From assembly GCA_947650285.1 (NCBI GenBank), contig CANTFL010000267.1, positions 1 through 64,000 on the forward strand: a stretch of 64,000 nucleotides of DNA. Reading direction: 5' to 3'. Positions within the stretch are counted from its first letter, which is position 1; each line of letters begins with the position of its first letter. This document shows, one piece after another, positions 34,313 to 45,179 of this stretch. This stretch comes from Hyaloperonospora brassicae (taxonomy: Eukaryota; Oomycota; Peronosporomycetes; Peronosporales; Peronosporaceae). Under the pieces are notes generated by a model, which saw only the letters and a program-made list of their open reading frames with translations, was not told where the DNA came from and did no database searches. The translations under genes and the position numbers were made by a program.

Positions 34313-35444
34313 GATGGTCCGTCTCGCTGTTGCGGCTTCGCAACAGCGCTGGACCCACGCCCATTGCCCTTTCTGGCAAATGGTCGTCCATTTCGCTCAG
34401 TACTGTTTGGTACTGGGCGTGGAGCACTATACTCGTATGCGTAGTGCCCTAACTTCTGACAGCGATTGCACTTCTGCAATCGCTTGTTGTTTGTAGAGCG
34501 AGGTCTCTCGCTCTCAACATAGCAGAGGTCCATTGGTTCTGGACCTCCGATCTCTTGTCGTCTCGGTGGACGATAAGAGTTTGAGCTAGCATGAGCCTGC
34601 CTCATGCTAAAGTCTTCCTGTTCCGCGGCTGATATCGCTTCTTCAAGCGTATTCAGCTCATGGCGGAACAGGTGGCTCCTGACGGGCCCTTCTGCGAGCC
34701 CTTGCATGAACACCGTAATCAACGTGTGTTCATGTACTGGGTTGGCAGTTATACTACTCGCAAGGAGTCGTATATGTTGTGCGTAAGCGTGCACATCACG
34801 CTTACCCTGCTTGAGTTTCAGGAGCTCTGAGCGAGCCCTGAACTCAGCACGTGGCGGCTCAAACGTTTGTCTGAGCCGGGACTTGAAGTCATCTAGCGAC
34901 CTAAACACATTTGGGTCGCTACTCTCGAGTCCCAGGGACCAAGTTTTGGCACGCCCTGCCAAGTGGGTCTGAGCAAATGTGAGTTTCATTTGCTCATCTT
35001 CGACGCGACGAGCCCTTAGGGCTCTGTCGAGTTCGACAAACCATAGTAACAGGGAGGCCTCCGGGACTCCACTGTACTTGGAGATGTCGACTTTCATGAC
35101 TTCGGGACGACGCGCATGCGCCGTCCCGCCCACAGCAGCATGGAATTGCTGCTGTCTCAACAGCTCCGTCTGTTGAGCACCGAGTTCTCTCAACTGCTCG
35201 GCCTGTTGAGAGCCTTGCTGGTGAAGCAAGGCTACTTTCTCCCTTCGAGAGCAAGTTCATTCTGAATGAACTTGGCGATAGCGGCATGTTGTTGGTCTCT
35301 GTCTAGAGACTCCAACATGGTGCTGACGACGAGTTCGCCTACGGTAGAACTCATTCGTTCTACCGCACCCCATTCGATGTCACTCAAATGGGTAAACCCT
35401 TCACGCGTGGCGTGAAAGGTGTCTTCTTCATCCAACATGTTCAT
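34291..35444 (-). pseudogene. gag of element A
   Basis: It starts MNMLDEEDTF at 35444, 44 bp inside the 5' LTR. A helical N-terminus (DRDQQHAAIAKFIQNE) leads to a Gln-rich stretch. The gag domain has LLWFVELDRALRARRVED, LAGRAKTWSLGLE and TFEPPRAEFRARSELLKLKQ. A nucleocapsid with knuckle CNRCQKLGHYAYEY and an Arg/Gly-rich tail follows. One base is missing near 35232 relative to element G, splitting the gene. The fourth zinc ligand is Tyr, although D and B have Cys, so RNA packaging would be impaired. It ends TAG at 34291 where B has CAG. Confidence 0.85.
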
Positions 35445-35470
35445 GTTGGATGATGTGGTCCTTGGAAGGA

Positions 35471-35486
35471 CTACAAAGTGCTACCA
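35471..35486 (-). other. Primer binding site of element A
   Basis: TGGTAGCACTTTGTAG on the minus strand lies two bases inside the 5' LTR. The starting TGG pairs with the CCA end of a tRNA. The same 16 bases follow the 5' LTR of element B (40558-40573), and D has one change. I could not assign the tRNA; it does not look like the initiator methionine type. Confidence 0.65.
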
Positions 35487-35488
35487 GG

Positions 35489-35879
35489 TGTAACGGGGCA
35501 CACCCTTGCGTAACTTAACGCAAGGGTTTTGGGTGCCCCGACGGACGTACACGTGGCAAGCGAGGAAGCGTAGGTAGGGTAAAAGTAGAACTGTTATATT
35601 AATAAATTAAGTCTTTAAACTACTGTCTCTTCGTTTGACTTAATTCAATTATACTAATATAACTGCATGTATGGTGACGTCTCGTCACCACTCATTGCGC
35701 GCGTCTTGCGGCGATTGGTGGGTTGATATCATCACGATATCAACCAATGAACAGACCCTTTGGTCGACCCTTCAATATCACCACTTTGGTGATATTGTTT
35801 TAAAGAATATCCATCTTTATATTCTTTATTGTCACTTTCCTTAAAGTGACAATTTCATGTAACGGGCTGCCCCGTTACA
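35489..35879 (-). repeat. 5' LTR of element A
   Basis: 391 bp, about 98% like 27896-28286 by eye. In the element's direction it starts with the family palindrome TGTAACGGGGCAGCCCGTTA and ends GTGCCCCGTTACA. It should hold promoter and transcription start, but no TATA box could be singled out. Confidence 0.95.
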
Positions 35880-35884
35880 GTGGG

Positions 35885-37680
35885 GGCTTTGCTTAAATCG
35901 TAGAGATCTACGAAGGGGAGGAGGGGGAATCGATATCCCCAGTGCCCACCCTCCACTTCCCAAGTTGGGCTCTTCAAGCAACAACAACGGATAGAGACGG
36001 ACACCTCCTAAGAGTTAGTCATTCGGCCCCCTTACATTGGACGAGAAATCCCCCCATAGTGGGGTCAAGGTGATAAGGGCGGAGGCCTTTGCTCCACTGC
36101 GCGTGCTACGGGAGGCAGCGCATCATGCGACCCGAAAGGAAAAAAATCCACCGGTATCCTGCGGTGCGGCGAATGTCAACAGAAATCGACGCCTCGTGCC
36201 TATGTACGTTCCTGCTTTTTACGAGTTGCCTCCCCGCGCCGACTCGTACGCTGCGCCCGAAATCCACTCCCACGATGTGCACTCTCCTCAGAACGTGATG
36301 ATCTGTCGAGATCCAGTACCGGCCGTTTACGTAGAGTAAGCACCAGGCCACGATAATATTTGTCTAATGGTGCACCTGCGCACGTCCGCATTCGATTGTG
36401 CAATAGGATCGACACGAAGAGCAGAGCAAGTCGGTCACCACGAGAGCGACCAGGCATATCGCTAAGGTGGCACGCTGAGACTTCCTGACTGGAACAGACC
36501 TCCTAGCCATGCGTTTTCTGTCCTTTGAAGCAGTGGAAGCGCGACGAGACGCACAGCCCAGCCATCCTGACAAGAGTGCGCACAACGTTCTAACCTCGGA
36601 CTTGGTCAACAGTTATTACCACGTGGCCTTTCGAGAGTGCCCCCGTGACGTCTGGAATGTTAAGCCAAATGAGGAACGTGGTAGGAGAAAGTTCGTGCCA
36701 TGATAGATGACCGAGGTGGTTTCCACACAACAGACTTCTGACGAGTGATAAGTAGCTCTAATAGACTATCTGACCTCTCGGTAGTATTTTGTCCCTCATC
36801 TGCAGACGCCATCCTTCTGACGCCAATCAATGTCGCCAAACAGGTATGGACTGAACGCATGTGCATTTCATTGGTGTCCATGCGCACCGAATAGTATCCA
36901 CAGCAGCCGCGCCGCAAGTGCGCAAGTTAGTCCTGATATCGATTTCCACCTGTCAACGTTACGTTATGACCATACTTGAACATACGCGTAGCTTTCTGCG
37001 TCAGTCAATAATTGCAGAGGGGCAATTGCGAGATGATTGTAGCGGCGATTGTGAGGCTGGGTGCGTGGCACACAAGGAATAGTGTCCCAGTAGTTGCCCG
37101 GTATGATGCAGTCGTAGCAAAGCCCGGATAAGGCGTCGACGTTTGGCCTCTTGGAAGTAGATTGAAGTGGCCTTTGCCATCCCAGTCGCAGGCATCATCA
37201 GTGCACGCTGTTCGTTGCAGCTGCATCGTAGTAGTCGATACATCTCGGCTTCAACACGCCATCGACGGAGGTTGATAGGCAAAGAATTCGTGGATGTTGT
37301 GTCGCCCCAATGGTATACTAGTGCATTGGTAAGCGAAGTCGATGCCACCACTACCTGATGCAATAGAGGCAGAAGAGCGCCTTGGCGATACGTGCGACCG
37401 CTGTTTATATCGACACTGTTTACAAACACGACGTCAATACGTTTTCGGTGCAACCAAGCAGTGCAACCAAGCAGTGCAACCAAGCACATGATCTATGATC
37501 GTGCGGAAAGAAACATAAGGGAGCAATGGTCGGCCACAAAGGCGCGACAGTTACTGAATGAATATACCTCAGTAGAGACAACGCTGTTGCAGCATCTCTA
37601 CGGTACATCAGCTCCAGTGCGTGTAAGTATTGTTATAAGAGGGTCGCACTGCAACAGGCACGAGAATCCTACCCGAAACA
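35885..37680. other. Unique DNA right of element A, no gene recognised
   Basis: ORFs of 60-160 codons occur on both strands (for example plus 36037-36339, minus 37001-37489), overlapping one another and without known motifs. GC content and codon look are more host-like than in the retroelements. It may hold a decayed gene or the upstream region of the RPAP1-like gene. Confidence 0.3.
37448..37486. repeat. Three perfect tandem copies of a 13 bp unit
   Basis: GTGCAACCAAGCA occurs three times without change. Thirteen is not a multiple of three, so it does not support a conserved reading frame here. Confidence 0.95.
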
Positions 37681-37849
37681 GTGCCTAAACTTTTACGTAC
37701 CAGCCGTAAACTTCGCCTCCACCTTTTTCAGCCCATCCGCGTTTGGCGCACGTCACATACGAGTTACGACGACCACCACCGGCATTACGCGACGACGCCA
37801 ACGCGGGCGACCGACCGACCGACAATGACAATGACATCGAGTCATCGAC

Positions 37850-39118
37850 ATGAACGCCGAGTTGGCGCAGCTCGGGCGCGAACAAGGACACTTCCTCCAG
37901 CAGCGGAAGCGTCCGTCGGCAACTGTCACTCGGTGTGGCACTGCTCTCGAGCGAGCATCAGGCGGGCACCCGAATCCAGAGCTCGTGGATCCCGCGCCTG
38001 GACACGGCGCTAGTCAAATGCTGAAGAATGTCGTGGAGCGCCACGCGACGGTATTGGTGGGTCTTAACGAGCGGTTGGTGCTCCGTGGGTCAAATCCAAA
38101 AAACCCACTGGGGTTTCCAAGTGCCGCTCGACGGCAGGGGCTAGGGGACAAGAAGGACGATCGTCGTGGTCGTACGAAAACCTCTCGTTTTGGGCGGCGA
38201 CGGCGCGCAGCGCAGCAGCATGCGGACAAAAAGACGTCTGACACGGAGGAAATGCGCGCAATTGACGCGATGAACCGCGCGCGCGTGCGGGACATGAGCG
38301 CGCAGGAGGTACAGGAAGCGCAGCAAGAGCGCGTGCAGACGCTGGACGCGCAACTGATTGCCAAACTGCGGAGTCGACGCCAAACTGTGGAAGCCAGAGC
38401 GAGCATTCACTCGACCGAGCGCGCGCGTGTGTTGACAGAAGAAGAAAAAGGAGAAGCAGCAGATGAAAAAGATGGAGGAGATGGGGAGGAAGGCGTGACA
38501 CGGGAGATGGGCACGACGCACATGATGCAACAGCTGGCAGCAGTCAAGACGGACGGGGAGCTCCAGGCGCAAGTCGAGCTCTTGCCACTGGAAGAGCGTG
38601 CGAAGCTCGAATGGACGCAGCGCCAGAGCGGGACGATCAAAAACAGAAGACAGAGTGGACAGCATCAAGCGCGTTGCTTTGCAGACGCGACGCGACGCTC
38701 GAGCGCTTTGACTTGGACGGGAACCTGCTTGAAGCGACGGACGCCGAGTTGTCCATGCATTCCGGTTTGTTCCACCATGGCGACGGCCTAGAAGCTGCGG
38801 GGTACACTGTACCGGAGCTGTTGCACCTCGCACATAGCACTGTGGCGAGCCAGCGCGCCACGGCGCTCCAAGTCGTGGTCAAAATTTTGCATCGACGACA
38901 GTTCCTGGCAAACGCTTCTCGTCCTCTTGTACACGAACGTTCCCTCGTGACATGACAATGACGCTTCGAATTATGCTGGACGACCAGAACTATACGGCGC
39001 TAGGTGCTGCTGTGTCTGCCCTTCGTGCGTTTGTCGTTCCTGTAGAAACTGACGATTGTCTTCTTGACAAGCGCTTGTATCCTGAGCTCATGCATGGCAC
39101 TGCGGTGAACGATTTCTA
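37850..39118 (+). pseudogene. RPAP1: RPAP1-like (RNA polymerase II-associated protein 1) gene, truncated and frameshifted
   Basis: RPAP1 helps RNA polymerase II assembly and import. The first frame, 37850-38791, contains AIDAMNRARVRDMSAQEVQE followed by QQERVQTLDAQLIAKL, matching the RPAP1 N-terminal domain pattern (ID..NR..L..MS..E....Q..L...D..L). After a one-base shift near 38620-38650, frame 38611-38955 reads ERFDLDGNLL, HSGLFHHGDGLEAAGYTVPE and LLHLAHSTVASQRATALQVV, the RPAP1 C-terminal domain. A second shift near 38950 leads to RIMLDDQNYTALGAAVSALR, ending TAG at 39118. Family members are over 1000 residues; this has about 420 and no rest, so it is a pseudogene. Introns could explain one shift but not the loss. 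Confidence 0.75.
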
Positions 39119-40117
39119 GTGACCTGATCAACATGGACTCGCCTGGCTTTCCAATAAAGAGAGTTGTGATCTGATAACGACTGTGCTGGTGTGAGCATCG
39201 AATGTAGAGAGGAGGGCACAACTTGGCTCAGTGTATCTTGTCGAGCAACTGTCGTCTCTTCCGTCGCAAGACTGCTCTTTCAGGTCTTCCGATGCTGCAG
39301 TAGGCACAACACGAAACGAGTTCCAAGTTCCACGCCCGACACGCAACAGACGACAGTACATTCGACGCTTGAGCAATAGCTGAGACATGGCAAGATTCAT
39401 GGAGTAACGAAATATCGCCAAGAACTGTCGCGTATCGAATACTTTCCAAACACGTTTTGTCTTGTAGGGGGCCTCGTCAATGGCTTTGCTACTCGTGAAG
39501 CAATAGTTGTGCGCTGACCAGCTCCGTCGATCGACTTCAAGCCTTCGCGACCGCCGTGTGATCCATCTGTCGTACATGTCATAGGCAACGAAACCGAGCA
39601 GCTAGAGCGTCGGCCTGGATCGGCACGTCAGCTGACATAGTCATTTCCGACAGCACTAACTGCGTCAACGAAGGAACAGAAGTGGACTGATTCCTTAAGT
39701 CGGCCTGAACTGTAGCCATCGATTGCTTCGTGAAAGCTACATCTACATGAATGTCGATTCTCAGCATTTATCGCTTCGTGCGATGCGAACTACATCTACA
39801 TGGATGTCGGTCCTCAGATATCGCGTATTTTGATCCCTCTGGACAAGCATATGCATGACACTGATGTCGACGCGGGCGCGAGAAGTTAGACTTAATCGTG
39901 ACGGCAAGTGTACATATTGACGACTCGACAGAATGCGGACACGCATGTATCTTCAGCTATGTGCACGCTCGCCAGGCGTAGAGGTTGCATCAATCATGAA
40001 CATATTATCACGGACCTCATGGCTGCTGCCCGATGAAGTCAACGTGTAGTAATCGCATACAAACACGACGACGTACCCGTTCGCTAAATTGCGACAACGC
40101 GTCTGGCTGGTCATCTC
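39119..40117 (+). other. Decayed sequence downstream of the RPAP1-like gene
   Basis: Plus-strand scraps (for example AQLGSVYLVEQLSSL near 39222) may be further worn RPAP1 sequence, but this is weak. A 28 bp phrase containing CTACATCTACATG recurs at about 39736-39763 and 39791-39818, the second with a few changes. The last five bases, ATCTC (40113-40117), are the target duplication of element B. Confidence 0.35.
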
Positions 40118-40555
40118 TGTAACGGGGTAGCCCGTTACATGAAAATTATCTTTAAGAAGATATTGACAATAGAGAATACTACGTTGAATATTCTTTCAAC
40201 AGTATCACAAGCACGGTGATATTGTTGGGATGACCGAAGAGTCTACTCATTGGTTGATATGCGATGATGTCAATCCACCAATCGCTGCTAGACACGTGCA
40301 ATGGGTGGTGAGTAGACGTCATCATACGTTAATTACATAAGTATAATTAAGTCAGAACAAACAGAGATACACGAGTTATAGGACTAAATTATATTAAAAC
40401 ACTTTTACGTTTCCTACGACTAGAGCCTTTCACCTTAGTCGTTCTATCTTCCTCTGTGTATTTCTACACCTAGCTGGGCACTGACTATCACTACAGTCAG
40501 TGATAGTAAACTACTCAATGGTTGACTAGTACGGAGTCGTCGGTGCCCCGTTACA
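40118..40555 (+). repeat. 5' LTR of element B
   Basis: 438 bp, TGTAACGGGG...CCCCGTTACA. Its start is the palindrome TGTAACGGGGTAGCCCGTTA. It is paired with 47398-47835. Confidence 0.95.
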
Positions 40556-40557
40556 CC

Positions 40558-40573
40558 TGGTAGCACTTTGTAG
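40558..40573 (+). other. Primer binding site of element B
   Basis: TGGTAGCACTTTGTAG two bases after the LTR, identical with the site of element A. Confidence 0.65.
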
Positions 40574-40605
40574 TCCGTCCTAGGGCCACACTCGCATTGC
40601 CCAAC

Positions 40606-41775
40606 ATGAACATGTTGGACGAAGTCGAAGGCGGCAGCTTTCACGGAACCCGTGAAAGCTACTCTCTTTAAGCGATATCGAATGGAGTGCGTTCGAACGA
40701 ATAAGTTCGACTGTTGGCAAAGAAGCTATCTGGGCCATGCTATCCACAAGGGATATAGACCAGCAACATGTCGTCATCAGCAAGTTCGTGCAACGAGAAC
40801 TTGATGAGTTGCGAGCGCAGGTGACCTTGTTTCAACAACAAGATCACCAGAGGAACGAAGAACTGAGACAGTCTCAGTCCGCGCAGTCGACACGGGAGCG
40901 TCGGCCGGGGTCTCTAAAGATAGAGATCTCCAAATATCACGGTACAAATACGACTCCCTAATAAATTGGTTCGTCAAAGTCGACGATGCCATCGAGGCCC
41001 GTCGCATCGACGATGAGCGAATGCAACTTGCATTCGCTCAGTCGTATTTGGCAGTGGACGCCAGGAATTGGGCCCTGAATCTCAAGTTGCACGACCCAAA
41101 CGTGTTTGGGTCGTTGAGGATTTTTAAGACCCTGCTCAGCGAGACGTTTGAGCCTCCCAGGGCAGAGTACAGGACACTATCTATAATCCTCGGAATCATG
41201 CAGGGTAAGCGTAAGGTTGAAGCTTACGCTCAGCATGTACGCTACCCTGCAAGCTGCATGGTCGTGAACCCTGTGAATGACTTTGTGTTGATCACAATCT
41301 TTATTTAAGGGCTGTCCGATGTTCCCGTCAGGGACCACCTGTTTCGCGGAGAGCTAAAGACTCCCTCCGAAGCAATCTTCGTTGCGGAGCAAGAAAATTA
41401 TAGTGTGAGACAGTCTCACGCTACGTTGACCCCTTTTCGTCCGCAGAGACGATTAGCAGTCGGATGTCCAGAACTAATGGACCTCTGGAATGTCGAGGGC
41501 GAGAAACCTCACCCTGCGAATGACAAGCAAATGGTGAGATGCCATCGCTGTCATAAACTATGACACTACGCATATGAATGCAGTATCCCCTGTTCAGAAC
41601 CTCGCGGTTCTGAGCGCAGTAATCGTCCACCAGTAAGAAAAACTGGCGGGCGAGGGTTCGATACTGTTGCAGAGCCGCAACAGCGAGACCAACCATCAAA
41701 AAATGGTCGGGGTCAGCAGGGGCGGAGCGCCCTACTGGTCCAGCAACCTCAAGAGAATTCGCAAATCTCTTGACG
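40606..41775 (+). pseudogene. gag of element B
   Basis: The start is MNMLDEVEGG. A stop at about 40675 and frame changes separate it from QQHVVISKFVQRELDELRAQ (from 40737). The core follows at 41021-41308, with LAVDARNWALNLKLHDPNVF, TFEPPRAEYRTL and GKRKVEAYAQHVRY, ended by TAA. The nucleocapsid reads CHRCHKL-stop-HYAYEC near 41540-41585, keeping all three Cys and the His. The tail ends with the slippery AAAAAAT at 41698-41704 and gag would stop at TGA 41773. Confidence 0.8.
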
Positions 41776-42160
41776 AAGGTTGCTCCCGACACGCAGTTCC
41801 TGTGTGTCTCTGCACTTGGTGATGAGGTGTCTCTCATCACCTTGATATTGGAAGTGACAAAGGACTTGTCACTTCGCGCCCTTGTTGACTGTGAGGCGTC
41901 GAACAACTTTGTTTGTCGCCAGTCGCTAGAGGCAGGAAGTTTCAACTTCGTGGAGCGGGAGATCCCTTTAACGAGAATGACGGTGCGTCTAGCGACAAAT
42001 TCATTGATCACTGTGAAGAAACGTGTAGTCGGAATCCACTACACGTTAAAAGGCGAACAGTACGATGATAATTTCATCGGACTCGACCTGGATGACTAGT
42101 TTGATGTCATCCTAGGACTACCTTGGCTCAGGAGATACGAGCCAAGGGTGAGCAGGCAGC
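41698..42160 (+). pseudogene. Protease of element B
   Basis: In the -1 frame relative to gag the peptide reads SGSAGAERPTGPATSREFAN and continues into the open frame 41770-42099. The active-site segment is LVDCEASNNFVCRQ: D-C-E in place of the likely ancestral D-C-G, which should abolish activity. TAG at 42097-42099 interrupts LDLDD-FDVILGLPWL. The linker to RT (42161-42700) is recognisable (LPTLEPKRFFRDLRSRKVKQ near 42475) but broken. Confidence 0.8.
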
Positions 42161-42614
42161 ACCGGTCAGTTACGATACATGCTACTTGTCCTCAGATGAC
42201 GATCTGAAGAATGTCTTGGAACGCCCACATTTACGTGCGTGTACTACGAGCGAGTGCGATGGCCTCACTCGTGGTACGGTCGTTAGCCCGACTGTACAAG
42301 AAAACAATCTAGATGATCACTACATTGTGTAGAAGGCTCAACTGGACCCTATAGATATGACTTACCAGGAAGTAATCGAGACATTGAATGTATTGGTTAA
42401 TATGGATCAGTCGTGGGCACTTACACGCTAATCTAATTGTGACTCCGAAACTAACTTCGGAGATAAATCAATTGCCGACGCTAGAACCGAAACGGTTTTT
42501 TCGTGATCTGCGCAGTCGCAAAGTCAAGCAGATCTGTGCACTTGTCGCGGAGGACGAGTACGTTACCGATATTCGATCGGCAACGGTGTTTATTGAGACC
42601 AAGAGGGTTCTCAG

Positions 42615-43970
42615 CAGCTCATCGATGGACGAGAGCGTCATCGATGAGAAGACTCAGATTGAGCGTTAAACGTCTCAATCCTGAGAGTCGCAAATATTAA
42701 TTTGATTGTATAAGGATTCGGTAGAATTCAGGGATGTATTCCCTGAATCCGTACCATGCGAGTTGACTAAGGATAAACGCATCCGATGCAACATCGAGCT
42801 CAAAACGCGCTCGAAGTACTGTGTCATGAAGCAGTGACCACTGCCTCGCGAGCAAGTACTAGCGATCGACAAAGAATTTGTCGATTGATTTACAGGGGCT
42901 ATGTGAGGGAATCAACCTTCCCTCAAAGCTCTCCGACCTTCTGTGTGCGAAAAGCCACAGGAGGATGGCGGATAGTGCACGCATTCAACAAGTTGAATAC
43001 TGCACCGGTACCAGCTCAGACGCCGATACCGAGGAAGGACGTAATCATAGATGGTATGTCAAACAGTACATTCTTCTCGTCCATGGATCTGATGGATGGA
43101 TTCTAGCAGATCCTAATGCGTGAACGGGACATACCGTACACAGCAGTGAGCACCCCCAGCGGTATGCTGTGGATGTGGCTAGTGATGCCACAGGAGCTGA
43201 GTAATGCCTCTGCAAAATTCAACAGATGTGTAACAAATCTGTTGGGACCGGTGCGGGATTTCGCATCGAGCTACTTCGACGATGTGTTCGTCCATAGCCA
43301 GGCTATGGACGGGAAAACGGACGTTTAAGCTCATAGAGCTCACGTTCGTCAGGTTCTTCAACTTATGCGCAATCATAATTTGCATGCCAATCTCAAGAAG
43401 TGATATTATCGCGTCAAGCGAAACACCACTTCTTGGGTGCATCGTGAGTAATCACGGCGTACGCTCTGATCCCGAAAAGATCAAGGCGATTACCGACTGG
43501 TCTGTGTTATTCGATGTCAAGGTACTTCGAAAGTTTCTTAGTCTAGCGGCGTACTTGCACAAGTACTCGCGCAATTAAGCCGAGATGACTGTGCATCTTT
43601 CTTGTTTACTCAAGATGGCTATGAAGTGGTCATGGAACGCTGACTGTCAGCGTTCGTTTGAGGGTATCAAGCAGATCTTGATGCAATCGTCCATAATGGC
43701 GATTGCAGATCGAGACAGACCTTTTCATATGGTCTGTGACGCCAGCGATTTTGCGATCGGCTGTGCGTTGATGCAGTATTACACAGACGGCGCAGAGCGC
43801 TTCATCTGATATCAATCTCGTTAGCTGAAACCAGCTGAACGCAATTACCCGGTGCATGACAAGGAACTCCTTGCACTGAAGTATGCACTGGCAAAGTTAA
43901 GTTTTATCTCCTCGGAGATAGACCGTTCATCTTATATACGGACCATGCGTCACTACGCACGGCCGTAAAC
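42615..43970. repeat. Inverted, nearly identical tract, arm 1 (in element B)
   Basis: Matches the reverse complement of 51985-53285 with only a handful of differences by eye, including shared stop codons and a shared deletion in RNase H. At both edges similarity drops to the level of the rest of B and C. The two arms point towards each other across about 8 kb. Confidence 0.8.
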
Positions 43971-44040
43971 AGTCTACACCTCTCGCAACGAATGGCGAGA
44001 TGGCTGTCTTTCTTTGCGGAGTACAACTTCTTCGTGAAAA
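42700..44040 (+). pseudogene. Reverse transcriptase and RNase H of element B
   Basis: Pieces: SPTFCVRKATGGWRIVHAFN (about 42935-42995), FSSMDLMDGF (about 43075-43106, then TAG), VMPQELSNASAKFNR (about 43185-43230), active site SYFDDVFVHS (about 43270-43300), PEKIKAITDW (about 43470), CDASDFAIGCAL (RNase H Asp, about 43735), LHDKELLALKYAL-like Glu region near 43855 and YTDHAS near 43935. A shared short deletion near 43900 and many stops are also found in element C. 42615-43970 is nearly identical with an inverted tract in C. Confidence 0.85.
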
Positions 44041-45170
44041 ATGAAACCAGGACGACTTAACGTCGACGCTGATGCGCTATCACGCCGGCCCGATTTCGAG
44101 CCGACAACACGCGCCAACAGTGAGGCCTTGCCCACTGTTGCAGCACTGTCAGTCAGTGTGCCGTCATCGCCTCCACCCGATGACGTGCGGAAGGCATACG
44201 CGGGGGATATGATTCTCCTTCGTTTGATGGGTCACCTTGCGATCCCTTCCTATAAATTCTCGTCGGATTTGCCGGCTCTATACCGTTCCTCTTTGTATCG
44301 GTACATGACTCGCAATGGCCGGCTGTACTACACAGCAGTTGCCGACGATACAACTCGTGTCGTCGTTCCCTATCATGATGATTTGCGTTTACGCATCATG
44401 TTGGAATGTGACGATGCGCCCTCAGGCGGGCATCGTGTTAGGTAAAAGACCTACCTTACGGTAAGTCGTAACTTTACTGACCCTGCCAGTATTAGTTCGT
44501 GCGCAAGTTCATTCTTTCTTGCAAATTCTGTCAACGGGCGAAGCCTAGACCTTCATCCCTTGCGCCACTACAACCTCTGCCGGTCCCGGTAGAGTTTTGG
44601 TAGTCTTTTTCCATGGACTTTGTCTTCGGGTGCCCCGAAGACACTCACAATAATAATGATATTTTTGTGTTCGTGGATCGTTTGAGCAAGATGGTGCATC
44701 TTGCTGCAGTCTATAAATGGATCACTGCACAAGGCTGTGCGCGTGTCTTTCTCGACACGGTCTTAAGACTCCACAATTTACCCCGTGAACTTGTATCCGA
44801 CCGTGACCCTCGGTTAAGGTGGCGTTTAGGCAATCCTTGTTCCGCACATTGGGAACACGGTTGAAGATGTCAACCTCTGATCATCCCGAAACGGATGGTA
44901 AGACTGAACGAGCGAACCGTGTCCTCGAAGAAATTCTTCGTGGATACGTCCACTCCTTTTACATTGGAGTGAGTTCTTGCCAAAGGTTGAGTTCTTGCCA
45001 AAGGTTGAGTTTGCCATCAACAACTTCGTGAATGCGTCCACAAAGTATACACCGTCCTACTTGAATGGCTTACGCCGCCCACGTATTCCCGTTCTCATAC
45101 AGAGTGACTCTGAGTTAAGAAAGGGAGGGACTCGCTCGAGCAAAATTCGGCTAGCTCTTGCTCATCACGT
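44041..45170 (+). pseudogene. Integrase core of element B
   Basis: GRLNVDADALSRRPDFEP opens the region, as in A. The zinc-binding part has ECDDAPSGGH and CKFCQ (about 44400-44535) with the first His lost (DDAP for HDAP). Catalytic motifs are SMDFVFGC (about 44610), LVSDRDPR (about 44790) and DGKTERANR (about 44900). A short deletion near 44815, a stop at about 44862 and a small tandem repeat (GAGTTCTTGCCAAAGGTT twice, about 44970-45005) break it. Similarity continues into VEFAINNFVNAS. Confidence 0.8.
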
Positions 45171-45179
45171 ATAATTTCA

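Larger units (their letters stand above)
27896..35879 (-). mobile_element. Element A: full-length chromodomain Ty3/Gypsy retrotransposon
   Basis: The 7984 bp element has two 391 bp LTRs, TGTAACGGGG...CCCCGTTACA termini and the exact 5 bp target duplication GTGGG on both sides. On the minus strand come primer binding site, gag, protease, RT, RNase H, integrase, chromodomain and polypurine tract. The plus strand carries an antisense coiled-coil ORF. By eye the LTRs differ at about 7 of 391 sites (roughly 2%), so it is the youngest element here. It is inactive: frameshifts in gag (near 35232), RT (near 32778) and integrase C-terminus (near 30590), a TAG at 31739, and a lost zinc-knuckle Cys. Nearly its whole length is tiled with short inverted repeats. 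Confidence 0.95.

Noticed and set aside
38014..38833. Large minus-strand ORFs (about 130-230 codons) opposite the RPAP1-like gene
   Set aside because: They are antisense shadows of GC-rich coding sequence; the plus strand shows RPAP1 domain motifs in order, the minus strand shows only low-complexity Ser/Arg/Ala/Phe runs.
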